Assembly (NCBI GenBank): GCA_004194705.1
Contig: SADC01000318.1
Coordinates: 124,001-188,000, forward strand
Length of the DNA: 64,000 bases
Direction: 5' to 3'
Source: Ditylenchus dipsaci
Lineage: Eukaryota; Nematoda; Chromadorea; Rhabditida; Anguinidae
Shown here piece after piece: positions 1 through 9,974 of this stretch (the stretch's first letter is position 1; every line of letters starts with the position of its first letter). The translations under genes and the position numbers were made by a program. The notes below the pieces were generated by a model that worked only from the letters and a program-made list of their open reading frames with translations, was not told the origin of the DNA and did not search any database.

Positions 1-300
1 ATCTCAACTCCAAGTGTGCGCATCTCAACTCCACGCCCTCGAAAGGGCGCAGGGGCTTGGAGTTGAGATGCGCACACCCACATACCTTAGACACAAATCA
101 CTCGAAAGTGACTCTGGATTTATGGCAGAACGTCAGAAATTCTAATGTTTTGCATTCTTCTATTGCCTCACCATGTTTTTCAACTGGGCCGAGGCAAAAA
201 AGACTCTATATGCATTTTATGATCAAGAGTACTTCTCGGAATTTTGTCTAAGGTATGTGGGTGTGCGCATCTCAACTCCACGCCCTCGAAAGGGCACAAT
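1..300. repeat. Palindromic GTGTGCGCATCTCAACTCC module, partial copies (family A)
   Basis: Two partial, oppositely oriented copies of the module that forms the centre of the family A elements: GTATGTGGGTGTGCGCATCT, then a GGGCGC hairpin, then the reverse complement, then the conserved tail CACTCGAAAGTGACTCTGG. No complete termini are visible, so this is a fragment cut by the window edge. The small ORFs here carry only this repeat. Confidence 0.7.
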
Positions 301-654
301 TTCCAATATTTTTGGAAAAACACGCAACCTTACCAGCCTTACCCGCGAAATTTCCTGTTACACCATTCATTCTGATTCTAATTAATTTGATTGTGTCGGT
401 CAAGACCCAATGTTGTTTTTTTTTGTTGGTTGCTGTTGTGCGGTAGTTTTTTAGCGAATAAAATTCGCTGAAATAAGTATTGTTGAAAAATTTTGCGCGT
501 GTTATAAACCGAAATCCAGGGTTTCTTGATGGTGTTACCAGTTCAAAAAAGGTTAAAAATTACTAGAAAAAGCAAAACCAAAGTTTGCGCTAAAAAATTG
601 AATTCGCGCCAGAAAAGATACTTTCGCACTGAAAAAATCAATATCTTTGAAAAG
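301..654. other. No gene recognised
   Basis: AT-rich sequence with no convincing exon, RNA gene or complete repeat. Its last 8 bases (TTGAAAAG, 647-654) are the left TSD of the next element. Confidence 0.5.
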
Positions 655-659
655 CGTAC

Positions 660-822
660 ACACTCATTTGATCACAACTCATTTGATCCACTCATTTGAT
701 CCCACTCATTTGATCCACCTCATTTGATCCCACCTCATTTGATCCCAACTCATTTGATCCCACCTCATTTGATCCACCTCATTTGATCCAACTCATTTGA
801 TCCCACCTCATTTGATCCCAAT
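660..822 (+). repeat. Tandem CTCATTTGATCC array (left terminal array)
   Basis: About twelve degenerate units of CTCATTTGATCC with 1-4 bp spacers. Its reverse complement forms the right end of the same element. Confidence 0.9.
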
Positions 823-1054
823 TTCAAAATTTGTATTTCAAAGTTTTTGAAAGCATAGTGGTCTTTTCTTAAGTTTTGTTTGATAGAAAAATCTTTGTTA
901 TTGTTTTGATTTTAGCAATATCGATGGCTATGAACGTGGGTGATGCCTTGATGATCGGTGTGCCTAACGAAGGTGAAACTTGCCGTATAAACCATATTTT
1001 CAGGTAAAGAACCTTTATTATTATTTTTTCTTTTATTGGGTATTTTAGGGGATT

Positions 1055-1237
1055 TTGTCTCTAACAAATCGAGGAAAGCAGTGCCTGATCGCAGGTGGCC
1101 ATGAATTTGTGAAAAGCAGGTTAGTAAGCAACAGGACAATTCAATTATACAGGACAATAACAAGTAAGTGCAACGGTACGGTAAAAACCATATTTGGGTC
1201 GCCTACTAAATCCTCACATCTCTATACAGAGTCCTAA
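1055..1237 (+). pseudogene. FLYWCH-type zinc-finger fragment (transposon-borne)
   Basis: The reading frame gives LTNRGKQCLIAGGHEFVKSR, then an aromatic LYR, then CNGTVKT. This follows the FLYWCH order: an F/L..RGK strand, a Y.k.R strand, W-x-C, then C-x-G-x-(V/I)-x-T. The W-x-C is degraded to LYRT, so the zinc site is incomplete. A preceding exon-like stretch at about 916-1011 ends at a GTAAAG donor. FLYWCH domains often precede MULE transposase domains. Further weakly coding sequence at 1790-2010 was not recognised. Most likely a transposase remnant. Confidence 0.5.
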
Positions 1238-2516
1238 TGCCCATATGATAATTAATCAGTTTTCCCTTTTCAAAACGTTATTTATGTTTATGTCGGAATG
1301 TTATAGCGAAGGTTCAAACTGCTGTAATCGCAATTTCGTGTTTTCATCTACTGCAATCCTGGTCTCAGAAAAGCCGGCTAAAGAGATGCTCAGCTTTTGT
1401 CGCTGTCGAAAGATCAAGCTATGCAAGATCGAGTTTTTTGTCAGAAGAAGCCAATTGGTTACACCAGCGTCGATGAGCCAGTGAAGGAAATTGAATGGTT
1501 AGACTTATTCACAAAAATGGAAAGCGGTGATCAATTCCTGAAGAACCATTGAAAAATATGGATCTACACCCAGAGTCAGTAATAATGGGTCAGTTGTGCA
1601 TTAACCTTTTTATTTTTATATAAGGTTTTGAAGAGGTCAAAAATGCTTTGAGATGAACCTCAGCCAATTCATTATGCGAGTCAAGGCCGGAGCAGAGAAA
1701 ACGAGACAACTGGTCGTCAGGTATCTCATCCTATAAGTTAGTCCTGAACATTGTAAAAATTTTAGATCATTTAGAGCAAGAGTGCATTCCGTTGAAGTGC
1801 TGTGCCAGCCTCGTCGTCCAGCGTATGACTACGCGAAGCAAATATAAATTTTTGGTCCATTGTTATCAGCCGTTACATCGTATGGAGTTCCTAAAAGCCG
1901 TGCAGCATCATCTGGCAAAGTTTCCGATTGTTGAAGTGTGGAAGAAGAAAACGAAAGATTCTAAGACTCATATGATGTTTTCCGTTTGTCACTTATTTGT
2001 TCGTTACATTTGATAAAAAAAATCTCCTACTTTATTAATAAGAAATGCTTCTCTCCTGGTTGTGTTGGGATAAGTATGAAACAACGGTCAAGTAATAAGG
2101 AACTTTCGATCTTTATGATTCAGCCTTTACGAAAACTAGGAAACAACAACAGAGAGCCCACAAAAGAGAAGAAGACCACATTATTCGAATTTTTATGACC
2201 TGGAATTACCGGATGGTCCAGGTTGACTTATACTTAGACCATCAATCAGTCAACAGGTCGGTTCGTCAACTGAACATCCAGTTGCTTTAGAGCCGTTCGA
2301 AGTTTTCTATAGTGCTTTGAAGTAGTTCGAGTATAATTTAGGTGTTTAGTGTGGTATTGGTTCCCAAACATATTACCCGAAAAGGTTATGAAATAAGCAC
2401 AAAAAAGTTAATGCTACTAGGCGGATTAAATCAAATCCTAGTACTGACTGGGAATGACTGGGCGAAAATTTACCGGGAGATGAATTTACGGGAGTGAATT
2501 AGCCTAGTACTGAATT

Positions 2517-2677
2517 GGGATCAAATGAGGTGGGATCAAATGAGGTGGGATCAAAGAGTTGGGATCAAATGAGGTGAGATCAAATGAGTTGTGATCAAAT
2601 GAGTTGTGATCAAATGAGTTGTGATCAAATGAGTGGGATCAAATGAGTGGGATCAAATGAGTTGTGATCAAATGAGT
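2517..2677 (-). repeat. Tandem GGATCAAATGAG array (right terminal array)
   Basis: Reverse complement of the array at 660-822, about eleven units. The pair defines the long, tandem-repeat TIR of the 655-2683 element. Confidence 0.9.
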
Positions 2678-2849
2678 AGAACCTTGAAAAGTCGTTTCTG
2701 TGCGAGTCAGAGAACTAAATACATGGTTAGCTAATATGATTAATGTTTGCCTTCGAAATTTCTGATATTTTATAGAAACTTCATAATCTTTTACTAGTTT
2801 TCTAGCTTGACAATTTTTCAAGGTGCGTATTAAAAAAAACCCCATTGTC

Positions 2850-2975
2850 GCGAGCGGCCACGGCCAACAGCTCGTGAATTGGAAAAAGGGGGAATGGAGG
2901 GGATATTTGATCCACTCCTTGGATCCGCAGGGAAATGCCTTAACCAGTAGGCCACCAAACCCAGACTGGAAAGTG
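2850..2975 (-). repeat. tRNA-derived SINE, 5' (A-box) part
   Basis: On the minus strand the sequence reads GGTGGCCTACTGGTTAAGGC, a good pol III A-box (TGGCnnAnTGG) as in tRNA-related SINE heads. It is followed by a GGATCC-containing arm. No clean B-box or full cloverleaf is visible, so it is not called as a tRNA gene. Confidence 0.5.
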
Positions 2976-3439
2976 AAGAATTTGTAGACATCACTTGCGT
3001 CGAAGACGCAACACCATCTGCAAACCCAGAGATAAAAAATCTGAAAAGTTTGTTTTTCAAAAACATAAAGCTCTCGGGTAGCCCTCTAACAGCGTGTCAT
3101 CTGTTGAAAGAGTCGCACCACAAGAGTCGCACCACTACCTGACCGTGTTTCATTTAAAAAAATTATTTGAGTCACTATGGAATTACTTAACTTCTCTTTC
3201 TGAAATTAAAAAAGATGGCACTTTCAGCAAAAGATCAGCTTGCTTCATTCATAAAACTGCATTTTTCTTTTTTGACCTTTAAAAAACGAGTAAATTCAGT
3301 AATGTTGTTACAGAAAATGATGTTCAGTTCGAGCAAAACGTAGACCAGGTAGAGGTGGTGGCCGTGAATTTTCTAGTCACTCTTTCTAGTCACCCCTTCT
3401 AGTCACTCTTCTAGGGTTAAGACTAGATCTTTCAGAGCA

Positions 3440-3610
3440 AACCTAAAAAGGGTTTCTCCAGTTTATTATCCAGTCGGGGGTCTCAGACTCTATCCAGTTC
3501 TACCTCCAGTCCTACATCCAATTCTGTTAAAGTTGATACTCCTCGAGTGTTCTCAACAGCTAGTCCTACCCGAGTTGATACGCCTAAGGCGCGTCCTCAT
3601 CCAGCGCCCG
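3440..3610 (+). other. Possible Ser/Thr/Pro-rich coding exon, unrecognised
   Basis: An open frame without ATG reads SNSVKVDTPRVF, then TRVDTPKARPHPAPVPNGPA before a stop. The composition resembles a disordered Ser/Thr/Pro region of a host protein, and the downstream GC-richer stretch to 3900 keeps this flavour in shifting frames. No splice sites or homologue support it. Confidence 0.2.
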
Positions 3611-3929
3611 TGCCTAACGGGCCCGCTTAACTTCTAGGTTCCAAAGTGCACTGCTGATTCTTCCTCGGTCTCACCTTCCACCTGCCGCCAAGTCTCATGC
3701 ATGGTCTCGTCCTCCGCCTAAAGCCACGTCTTTTCTCCTGCGCGGTGATGGGTGGTAGTGGTCGCCCAAGCAAGCCAGCCAGTGGGAATCTCTCCAGTTC
3801 CGCCCTCAACCTCGGGTTTCAGCGACAAGCATCCAGTTCAATGCCAGAAGCTCCGCTCCTACTCCAGCTTCTGCTCCAGCGCCTATCAAGTGTGAAGATA
3901 TCCAGCGCCAAGCAGTGCTGGCATTTCGA

Positions 3930-4115
3930 AATTTCCGGCTCTGGATCTGGCTCCTGGCTCCTTTGGGGCGAATTTCTCGCTCCGGATCTGGCTCCCGGCT
4001 CGGGAGGCGAAATTTTCCGCTCCGGATCTGGCTCCGTCTCGGAGCTGGAGCGGAGCCGGATCCAGAGCGGGAACAGAGCGGCTCTGGCTCCCGTGCGAGA
4101 AAGTGTCACGAAATA
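3930..4115. repeat. GCTCCGGATCTGGCTCC repeat cluster
   Basis: Several direct and inverted copies of GCTCCGGATCTGGCTCC separated by GGGCGAA spacers. It looks like the terminal array of an element of the same kind as the other minisatellite-ended MITEs here, but both ends with a TSD could not be found. The long ORFs on both strands are by-products of the repeat. Confidence 0.6.
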
Positions 4116-4269
4116 ACTGATAGAATGAGCCATATAAACAAAATATGACAATAAGTACAGTACAGGACACAGTGATAACGAATACCATATTCTCTTAATA
4201 GAACGCCACTCTCCAATAGAGAGGCATTCTAGGGCCAAACTCGGAGGATAAACCATGTTTATTGCATTT

Positions 4270-4420
4270 TTAACACACTTTTTTTTTAAATTTGGACGGC
4301 GTCCCGTCCACCGTCTCCAATTTTCAGCCGGCCGTCCGCCGTCCCGTCCGAGATTTGAAATTTTTGCCGGCCGTCCCGTCCAGAATTCAAAATTTTCGCC
4401 GGCGGCCAAAACAGGCGCTT
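4270..4420. repeat. CCGTCCCGTCC / GCCGGCC repeat cluster
   Basis: Degenerate repeats of GGCCGTCCCGTCC alternating with AAATTTT spacers. A related fragment lies at 58340-58440. Probably a subterminal array of a truncated TIR element. Confidence 0.5.
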
Positions 4421-4629
4421 CTCTGGAGGGATGGGACGGACTAATTAATTACTTCATTTCTTCTCAGTTGTTTATTAAATTGACTATTAGACAATGATTT
4501 ATTCCATAAAATAAAAGACCCTACCGTGACTCGCGGTAGGTCGAGGAAATCTAGGATAGTTTGGGATGTTCAGGGTAGTAACGGTTGTTTAGCGTGGTTC
4601 GAAGTGCTTAGAGTTCAGTAGAATAATGG

Positions 4630-5326
4630 GACGCTACTTGCATATACCCCCCCCCCCCCAAATCAACTTTTTTTTAAAAGTGTTTTTAAAACACCCTATA
4701 TCGACTCAAAATCGCCTTTAGGAGTTCAAAAAGACATTATTTTTAAGTTCTGGTCAATAAAAATTGAGTTTTGGGCATTTTGAATTTCGACTTTTTACCT
4801 GTTTATCATGTTTTGGTCACTGGAGCTGGGCAAAAATAGTCTCTAATGCATTTTTGTTCAAGAGTCTGGCTGGAATTATGTCTAAGGTAAGTGAGTGCGC
4901 GCATCTCTAACCATCCAAGCCCCTGCGCCCCCCTTCGGGGGCGCAGGGGGCTTGGTTGCTTGGGTTTGAGATGCGCACACCCACATACCTTAGACGCAAA
5001 TCACTCGAAAGTGACTCTGGATGCATAAAAAGTATGCATACCAGAGTTATTTATGCGGTAGGCCCCAGTCAACAAAACTATGTTCAACATCTCCTTTTCG
5101 TTTAAAATGGTCCCTTTTTGGTCTATTTCCACCTTAATACAGCCTTAATCCCTTCGAAAATGGTCAAAAATGGGTGCTTTTTGGTGGTCCAGAAACTCGA
5201 ATTTTATTGACCAGAAATCAAAAATAATGTCTTTTTTGAGCTTCTGAGGCGATTTTTAGGTCGATATAGGGTGTTTGGGAACATTTAAAAAAGTTGATTT
5301 GGGGGGGGGGTATATGAAGTAGCGCC
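4630..5326. mobile_element. Family A MITE, complete (TIR GGCGCTACTT, TSD AATAATGG)
   Basis: The TSD AATAATGG occurs at 4622-4629 and 5327-5334. The ends begin GACGCTACTTGCATATACC and, on the other strand, GGCGCTACTTCATATACC. Each is followed by a poly-C run and then a shared arm containing ACACCCTATATCGACT. The centre holds the GTGTGCGCATCTCAA palindrome with a CCCCCTTCGGGGG hairpin. No transposase. The 8-bp TSD suggests hAT mobilisation. Confidence 0.85.
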
Positions 5327-5458
5327 AATAATGGCTAGAGTCAATTGATTCAAAATAGTAACACAGACTCAGATTTTATTGACTGTGAACAATATACTAC
5401 TTCGTTTCTTCAAAACAATCGATTTGTTCGCCTACAGTAGTTGAACAGTTAGAAAATC

Positions 5459-5985
5459 AGAATGAGATTCACAATGAGATGAGAGTGAGAGTGAGATGAG
5501 AATGAGAATTTTTTCAAAGTGAGAATGAGATTACAGAATGAGAATGATTCTCATAGGGTGAGTGATGGGGTAATTACCCGGGTAATTCTCCGGGTATTAC
5601 CCGGTTAATTACCCGAGAATTATCCAACCCTAATTCTCACTCTCATTATCATTTTGAGACAATTCTCATCCTCACTCTCATTCTCATTCTGCGAAATCTC
5701 ACTCTCATTCTGTTGCTTCACTCTCATTCTGTCATTCTCACTCTCATTCTGTCATTCTCATTCTGTCATTCTCATTCTGTCATTCTCACTCTCATTCTGT
5801 CATTCTCACTCTCATTTTGTCATTCTCACTCTCATTCTGTCATTCTCACTCTCATTCTGTCATTCTCACTCTCATTTCTGTCATTCTCACTCTTCATTCT
5901 GTCATTCTCACTCTCCATTCTGTCATTCTCACTCTCATTCTGTCATTCTCACTCTCATTCTGTCATTCTCACTCTCATTTTTTTG
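5459..5985. repeat. CTCACTCTCATTCTGTCATT minisatellite with inverted flank and GGGTAATTACCC cluster
   Basis: At 5640-5985 an 18-20 bp pyrimidine-rich unit (CACTCTCATTCTGTCATT) is repeated about 15 times. At 5459-5555 the purine complement (GAGAATGAGA, GAGAGTGAGA) runs in inverse orientation, and between them is a nest of GGGTAATTACCCGGG palindromes. The arrangement matches the inverted-array elements elsewhere, but no TSD was found. The Ser/His-rich ORFs across it are translation artefacts. Confidence 0.85.
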
Positions 5986-6204
5986 AAAACATTGGGCAGC
6001 AGTGAATTTTATGCTTAGCTCATGACTAGTCGACATTTTGTGTTTTTCAGTTTATCGTTTTTTCATTTTTGTTAGGCTAAATATCAAAATCAATCTGAGA
6101 ATACTGTGTAAGTTCGCAATGGACATATAACGTGGGAAGGAAACAGTAGGTGTTTTACTCCAATCTATCAGGCTTTTCTGTTTTATTTGCTGTCCAAATT
6201 TCAG

Positions 6205-6900
6205 CCTTATCAAGAGCCTAGAAAGAGTTGTTCGATTGAAGATGCAAGACGCTGAACGTGGCGGCTGACATAGGCAGTGGATTCTTGGGTATACGAGCGC
6301 TACAGACGAGATAGACGAAGGTCACAAGCGAGTTCTGGAAGTCGAGACAATACATCAGTTCTGGGCGTAAGTACTTGTAGGGTGAGCTGTAGAAACATTA
6401 ATTGCGGTGCCTTTTTCAGATTGTACGCTTATGTTCACCGACCTCAACAACTTCCAGATAATAGTGGTTACTTTTTCTTCAAAAAACGGCTTTCCAAACG
6501 AAGACAGTATAAGTGAATGCTGCCGAATCACTATACAATGGAAGCATCTCTCATAGACAGAAGAACCAGATTAAGAATATTGGCAGCGCTCATAATCGCA
6601 GTAGCTGGTGAGCAATTCGGCAAGTTTTCTTCGGATGTTTGTGGGTCTTATTGCTGTCAAACCTAGCTCTCGATTCCAGAGTTTCCAATAATTTGGCAGT
6701 TTGCCTTTATTTTCTTTGTTTCAGTTATTCTCTGGGTGTGTAATGCGAGTGGGTGCAAGCCAATTCAGTCAAAGGTCAATTTTAAAGCGATGCTCGGGCT
6801 GCCTGAAGAAGCAACATTCGACCTTGAAATGATGGATGATGATGCAGGAATAAATTCCTCGCTGGCCACTTATGAAAATATCAAACAAAAAAGTGGTTGA
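6205..6900 (+). CDS. eIF4E-family cap-binding protein (4EHP/eIF4E-like), three exons, frameshifted
   Basis: Binds the mRNA 5' cap in the cytoplasm; eIF4E recruits eIF4G, whereas 4EHP types repress. Exons: about 6205-6366, 6420-about 6657 and 6725-6900 (TGA 6898-6900), with a 53-bp GT-AG intron at 6367-6419. Exon 1 ends VETIHQFWA and exon 2 continues LYAYVHRPQQLPDNSGYFFF, matching the family's vE.FWalY...rP..L...sdyhlFk. After a one-base slip it reads DRRTRLRILAALIIAVAGEQ, at the family's lilA..GEQF helix. Exon 3 gives KAMLGLPEEATFDLE, the C-terminal lgLp..t.. region. The second cap-binding tryptophan region (MWED) is degraded. The true start is not resolved; homology begins near 6287. Frameshifts in exon 2 may be assembly errors. 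The paralogue type is uncertain. Confidence 0.6.
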
Positions 6901-7324
6901 ACGAAAGTCGTGCCTTCGAATACTGCGCAGGTGTTCAAATAATTGCGATCCAAGTAAGTATAGAGAAAACACTTTAAAGGACCATGGTTTTTGAACGGAG
7001 CGGACATTTCCAAAATTTGAACTGGCGAGGGACACTTTCATCATTCGAAACCAATCATATTTGAATGAATTATTTTTTATTTTGCATTAAAAATTAAATT
7101 TTTTATTTCTTAGTCCGTTTGGATTATAACCTCGTATAAGAAGTTATGGTGCAGCGAAAGTAGACCTAAGTCGTTCGTTATGCCAGTGTCAAGGAACATT
7201 GGGCTCGACTAGTGAATGGTTCTATATTTTGATAAATTTGAAATGCAAAAGCTCAGATAATTTTCTTTTGTCTTCCGTACCCAAGTACTTCCGTTCACAA
7301 TCTTTTTAACTTAGGACTATTAGG

Positions 7325-7418
7325 ACTTAGGACCACCAACTGTGGTATCACTATCTTGGTACCGCCAACTGGATACCACCATCTGCGGGTACCCCAACTG
7401 GATACCTTATCTGGGTAC
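7325..7418. repeat. GGTACC minisatellite abutting an assembly gap
   Basis: Degenerate 12-15 bp units around GGTACC/GGATACC with CCAACT spacers. A larger array in the opposite orientation lies at 18504-18865. The array runs straight into the N run, which explains why the assembly broke here. Confidence 0.75.
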
Positions 7419-7435
7419 NNNNNNNNNNNNNNNNN
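7419..7435. other. 17-bp run of N (assembly gap)
   Basis: Unknown bases between the GGTACC minisatellite and the upstream part of RPS18. The 5' UTR or first non-coding exon of RPS18 could lie here or just upstream. Confidence 0.99.
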
Positions 7436-7480
7436 TGCCTTACTTTGCGATTCACCCTCTTCTATTTTTCAGCTATCAAA

Positions 7481-8287
7481 ATGTGCGATCGTTATGCCAG
7501 AGAAGTTCAGCACATCCATTCTGTGTGATAGACAAACATTGCTGGAAATGCGTAAATTGCCTCTACGTGCTCACTGCTATCAAGTTAGTCTCAATTTTTT
7601 TTTCCGAACCATTTGACAATCTATGTTTGCAGGGAGTTCGGTCCGCGCGTTTCGCCTTCGCCGTGTGCCGCAAAGGCTGATATCAGTCCATTTTCGACAA
7701 GCGTTGCTGGAGAGCTATCAGACGAAGAAATGGGAGAAAGTTAACGAACATCATGCTCAATCCGGCGTCGTTCAAATTCCCGACGGTTTTTCAATTCGAC
7801 AAGAAACATCAAGGATGCAAGAACTCGCAGGTTGTCACATTACTTTATTTGGATATATCATTAACCTTCATGCTATATTTTGCCCGGAATTATAGTTCCG
7901 GTTTACCGGAATACTGCCCTTTTCTGGATTCTGGTCCCGGTTGCGAAAAAATATGTAATTCTGGTCCCGGTTTTCGAGAAACTAAATTCCGGTTCCGGTT
8001 TTTACAAAACTAAATCCGGATCCCTTCTGGTTTTAGTTAAAAGTTAAATTCCGGTTCCGGTTAAATATCGATTCCGAGCCACCTCTACTTCGTACCTTTT
8101 ACAGGTCCTGTCTACCAATCTGGAAAGCAAGAACCGTGATGACTTTGAGCGCATGAAGAAGATTCGTCTGCACCGAGGCTTGCGTCACTACTGGGGTCTT
8201 CGCGTTCGTGGACAGCACACTAAGAGTACTGGTCGCAAGGGTCGCACTGTTGGAGTTTCCAAGAAAAAGGCTGTTGAGAAAACATAA
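7481..8287 (+). CDS. RPS18: 40S ribosomal protein S18 (uS13), three coding exons
   Basis: Small-subunit ribosomal protein at the subunit interface and head of the 40S. Exon 1 is 7481-7583: ATG, then VMPEKF and a degraded NIDGRRK/LTAIK region. Exon 2 is 7633-7830 and corresponds to [16 protein letters not shown] ... AGELSDEE ... MLNP ... KNSQ. Exon 3 is 8105-8287: [37 protein letters not shown] and [13 protein letters not shown], ending VEKT and TAA. Exon 3 is perfect. Exons 1-2 hold at least five single-base insertions or deletions relative to a functional frame (for example extra bases in GGAGTTCGGTCCGCGCG), all near the N gap. Introns: 7584-7632 and 7831-8104. More likely a real gene in badly polished sequence than a pseudogene, because introns and the 3' exon are intact. 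Confidence 0.9.
7890..8085. repeat. CCGGTTCCGG subterminal repeat cluster in the RPS18 intron
   Basis: Tandem TTCCGGTTCCGG/TTCTGGTCCCGG units ending at GAGCCACCTCTA, which reads TAGAGGTGGCTC on the other strand, a typical hAT-like end. The opposite end is not recognisable, so this is probably a truncated MITE. It accounts for most of the otherwise short intron. Confidence 0.55.
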
Positions 8288-8354
8288 GTGATTTTCCAAT
8301 ATATTTCGCTCGTTAAATTGTTGTATCGCTTAGTCACCTGTTGTAGGGTCCAAA

Positions 8355-8360
8355 AATAAA
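8355..8360 (+). terminator. AATAAA polyadenylation signal of RPS18
   Basis: A canonical AATAAA lies 68 bp after the RPS18 stop codon. Confidence 0.6.
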
Positions 8361-8389
8361 TTTGTTGTCGGATTGTGGTGTTTGATAGG

Positions 8390-9100
8390 TACTCCGATTG
8401 CGTAGCAAATTGGGTTTGTTAGCGCTACATTGACCAATATTGCACTTTTGGTACTGTCAAACCGGATTTCCTGCACAAGTTTGACTACGGTAAAGAGATA
8501 ATTTTCGTATGTGACGAACTTTTGTTCCTTTCGGTCATCCAGGTGGGTTTACACGAGGTAGGACCAGGTAGGACCCACCGTGGGTTTTGGCCACTGGATG
8601 AGTAAATCGCAATTTTGCCTTAACAAACCAGTTTCGTTACGCAATTTCAGGACAGGAAAAGTAGTTTGTTTTGATTTTGTGTAAGTTTTTTGTTTCGGGC
8701 AGCCACGTAGATACCCGAAGGATACATACACAGTGTTTTTCGATCCGCATCGTGAAATGTAAATTTTGGTCCTACACAAAGAAATTTAAGAAATTTTGAT
8801 TTTTAGGCCATCCAGAGGACATCCACCTCACCCGTGGCACTACCCCAGGAATTTGTGTTGGGGTGGGTAAAATCGCAATTTTGATTCTAACAAACAGAAT
8901 TACTCCTACAAGTTTGCCTATGATAAAAGGGTTTGTTTTTAAATTTGACGAACTTTTAATCCTTTTGGTCATCCAGGAGGACATCCACCTGGCCAGGTGG
9001 TAACTACCCCAGGAATTTGTTTTTGGGTGGGTGAAATCGCAACTTTGTTTCTAACAAACCCAATTCCCTACAAAATTAAAACCGGAGAAAATGGTTTATT
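8390..9100 (+). repeat. Degenerate direct repeats of about 160 bp
   Basis: Four diverged direct units share, in order, a TCGCAATTTTG/TAACAAAC stretch, a ACAAGTTTG..TA..TAAA stretch, GACGAACTTTT, and TCATCCAGG(A/T)GGACATCCACC. The last two units (about 8812-8970 and 8972-9090) are the clearest. Function unknown; no coding potential. Confidence 0.6.
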
Positions 9101-9443
9101 TCTTATTTTTGGGAAATTTCATTTTTGAGGTTTGGGTTTGGTTTATGGCGTCTCTAGGGCGAATTGAGGGCATTTGGGCTGTATTGGGATGGTTCGGACA
9201 CAATCTAAAAACTTTCGAAAAAAACTCTCAGAAAATGCCTTGGTCCCCCCTGTTGTTTGAAAGAAATTCAATTTTTATCGAAATCGATAAAAAAATTTAT
9301 CGATTTTTTATCGATTTTTGCTATGACATAACGCCAAAGGCCATTTTATCGAAATCGATAAATTTATCGATTTGTCAAACCCTGTGTTAAACTAATCAAT
9401 TTTGGAAATATCTGTATCGGACATGTCTTTGTGGAAACAGCTA

Positions 9444-9675
9444 CCGTATTTCCTCTAATAACTCACCCCCTCAACTTTGAGGGCCTATATCTCAGCTCGG
9501 AACAAATATTTTGCAAAGCTGTTTAATGCGTTTTCTTAATCCCCACGAGCTCTACCGATTCCAGTTTTTAAATTTAATATTTTCACCCAAAAATCTCGAG
9601 ATCGACCTCAAATTTTTCCAATTTTCAGCGATCCAAAAAATAACTCACCCGGGTGAGTTATTAGAGGAAATACGG
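9444..9675. mobile_element. CCGTATT-type MITE, 232 bp, TA TSD
   Basis: TIR CCGTATTTCCTCTAATAACT at both ends, flanked by TA (9442-9443 and 9676-9677). Just inside each end is ACTCACCC. The interior shares blocks (TATATCTCAGCTC, TTTTCTTAATCC, a GATTCC..TTTT stretch) with the 44877-45104 element. The TA target and TIR type, with the pogo-type remnants in two larger relatives, point to a pogo/Tigger-like MITE. Confidence 0.85.
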
Positions 9676-9974
9676 TATCTATTTCACTTATTTTTAGCCT
9701 TTGTTACTTATACTAACATTAATTCTTGTCAAAAATATATTTTTGATCCCCAGTTCATATCTTAGTACAAATTATCGTCACTAAATTTCATTTAAACCAT
9801 CATATGATACAAATCGTTCGTGCTTGTATCATCAAGATACTAATTTAAACACAGTGACCACTAAAATTCAAAGGGATGTTCCAGAGACTTAATATGACAT
9901 TTATTCAAAGAGAATCAACACAATAGTTCACTCAATACTGATCTAACAATGTCAAATCTGATTGTTTTCTAAAA

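Larger units (their letters stand above)
655..2683. mobile_element. 2.0-kb TIR transposon with minisatellite termini and an 8-bp TSD
   Basis: The same 8 bp, TTGAAAAG, stand at 647-654 and 2684-2691. Just inside them, arrays of a 13-15 bp motif (CTCATTTGATCCCAC and variants) run in opposite orientation: about a dozen units at 660-822, and their reverse complement at 2517-2677. Only the array part forms the TIR; the outermost bases match poorly. An 8-bp TSD is usual for hAT elements and possible for MULEs. The interior has a FLYWCH-like zinc-finger remnant (a domain often fused to MULE transposases) but no recognisable DDE core, so the copy is non-autonomous. Superfamily assignment is inference. 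Confidence 0.75.

Noticed and set aside
660..830. CRISPR-like regular repeats (CTCATTTGATCC)
   Set aside because: Spacers are 1-4 bp and not unique, a mirrored array lies 1.7 kb away and a TSD bounds both; this is a eukaryotic transposon terminus.
3697..4409. 139- and 196-residue ORFs on opposite strands
   Set aside because: They cross the GCTCCGGATCTGGCTCC and CCGTCCCGTCC repeat clusters and shadow each other; no domain recognised.
5654..6018. Long Ser/His-rich ORFs in three plus frames
   Set aside because: They translate the CACTCTCATTCTG minisatellite; open frames follow from the stop-free repeat, not from coding selection.
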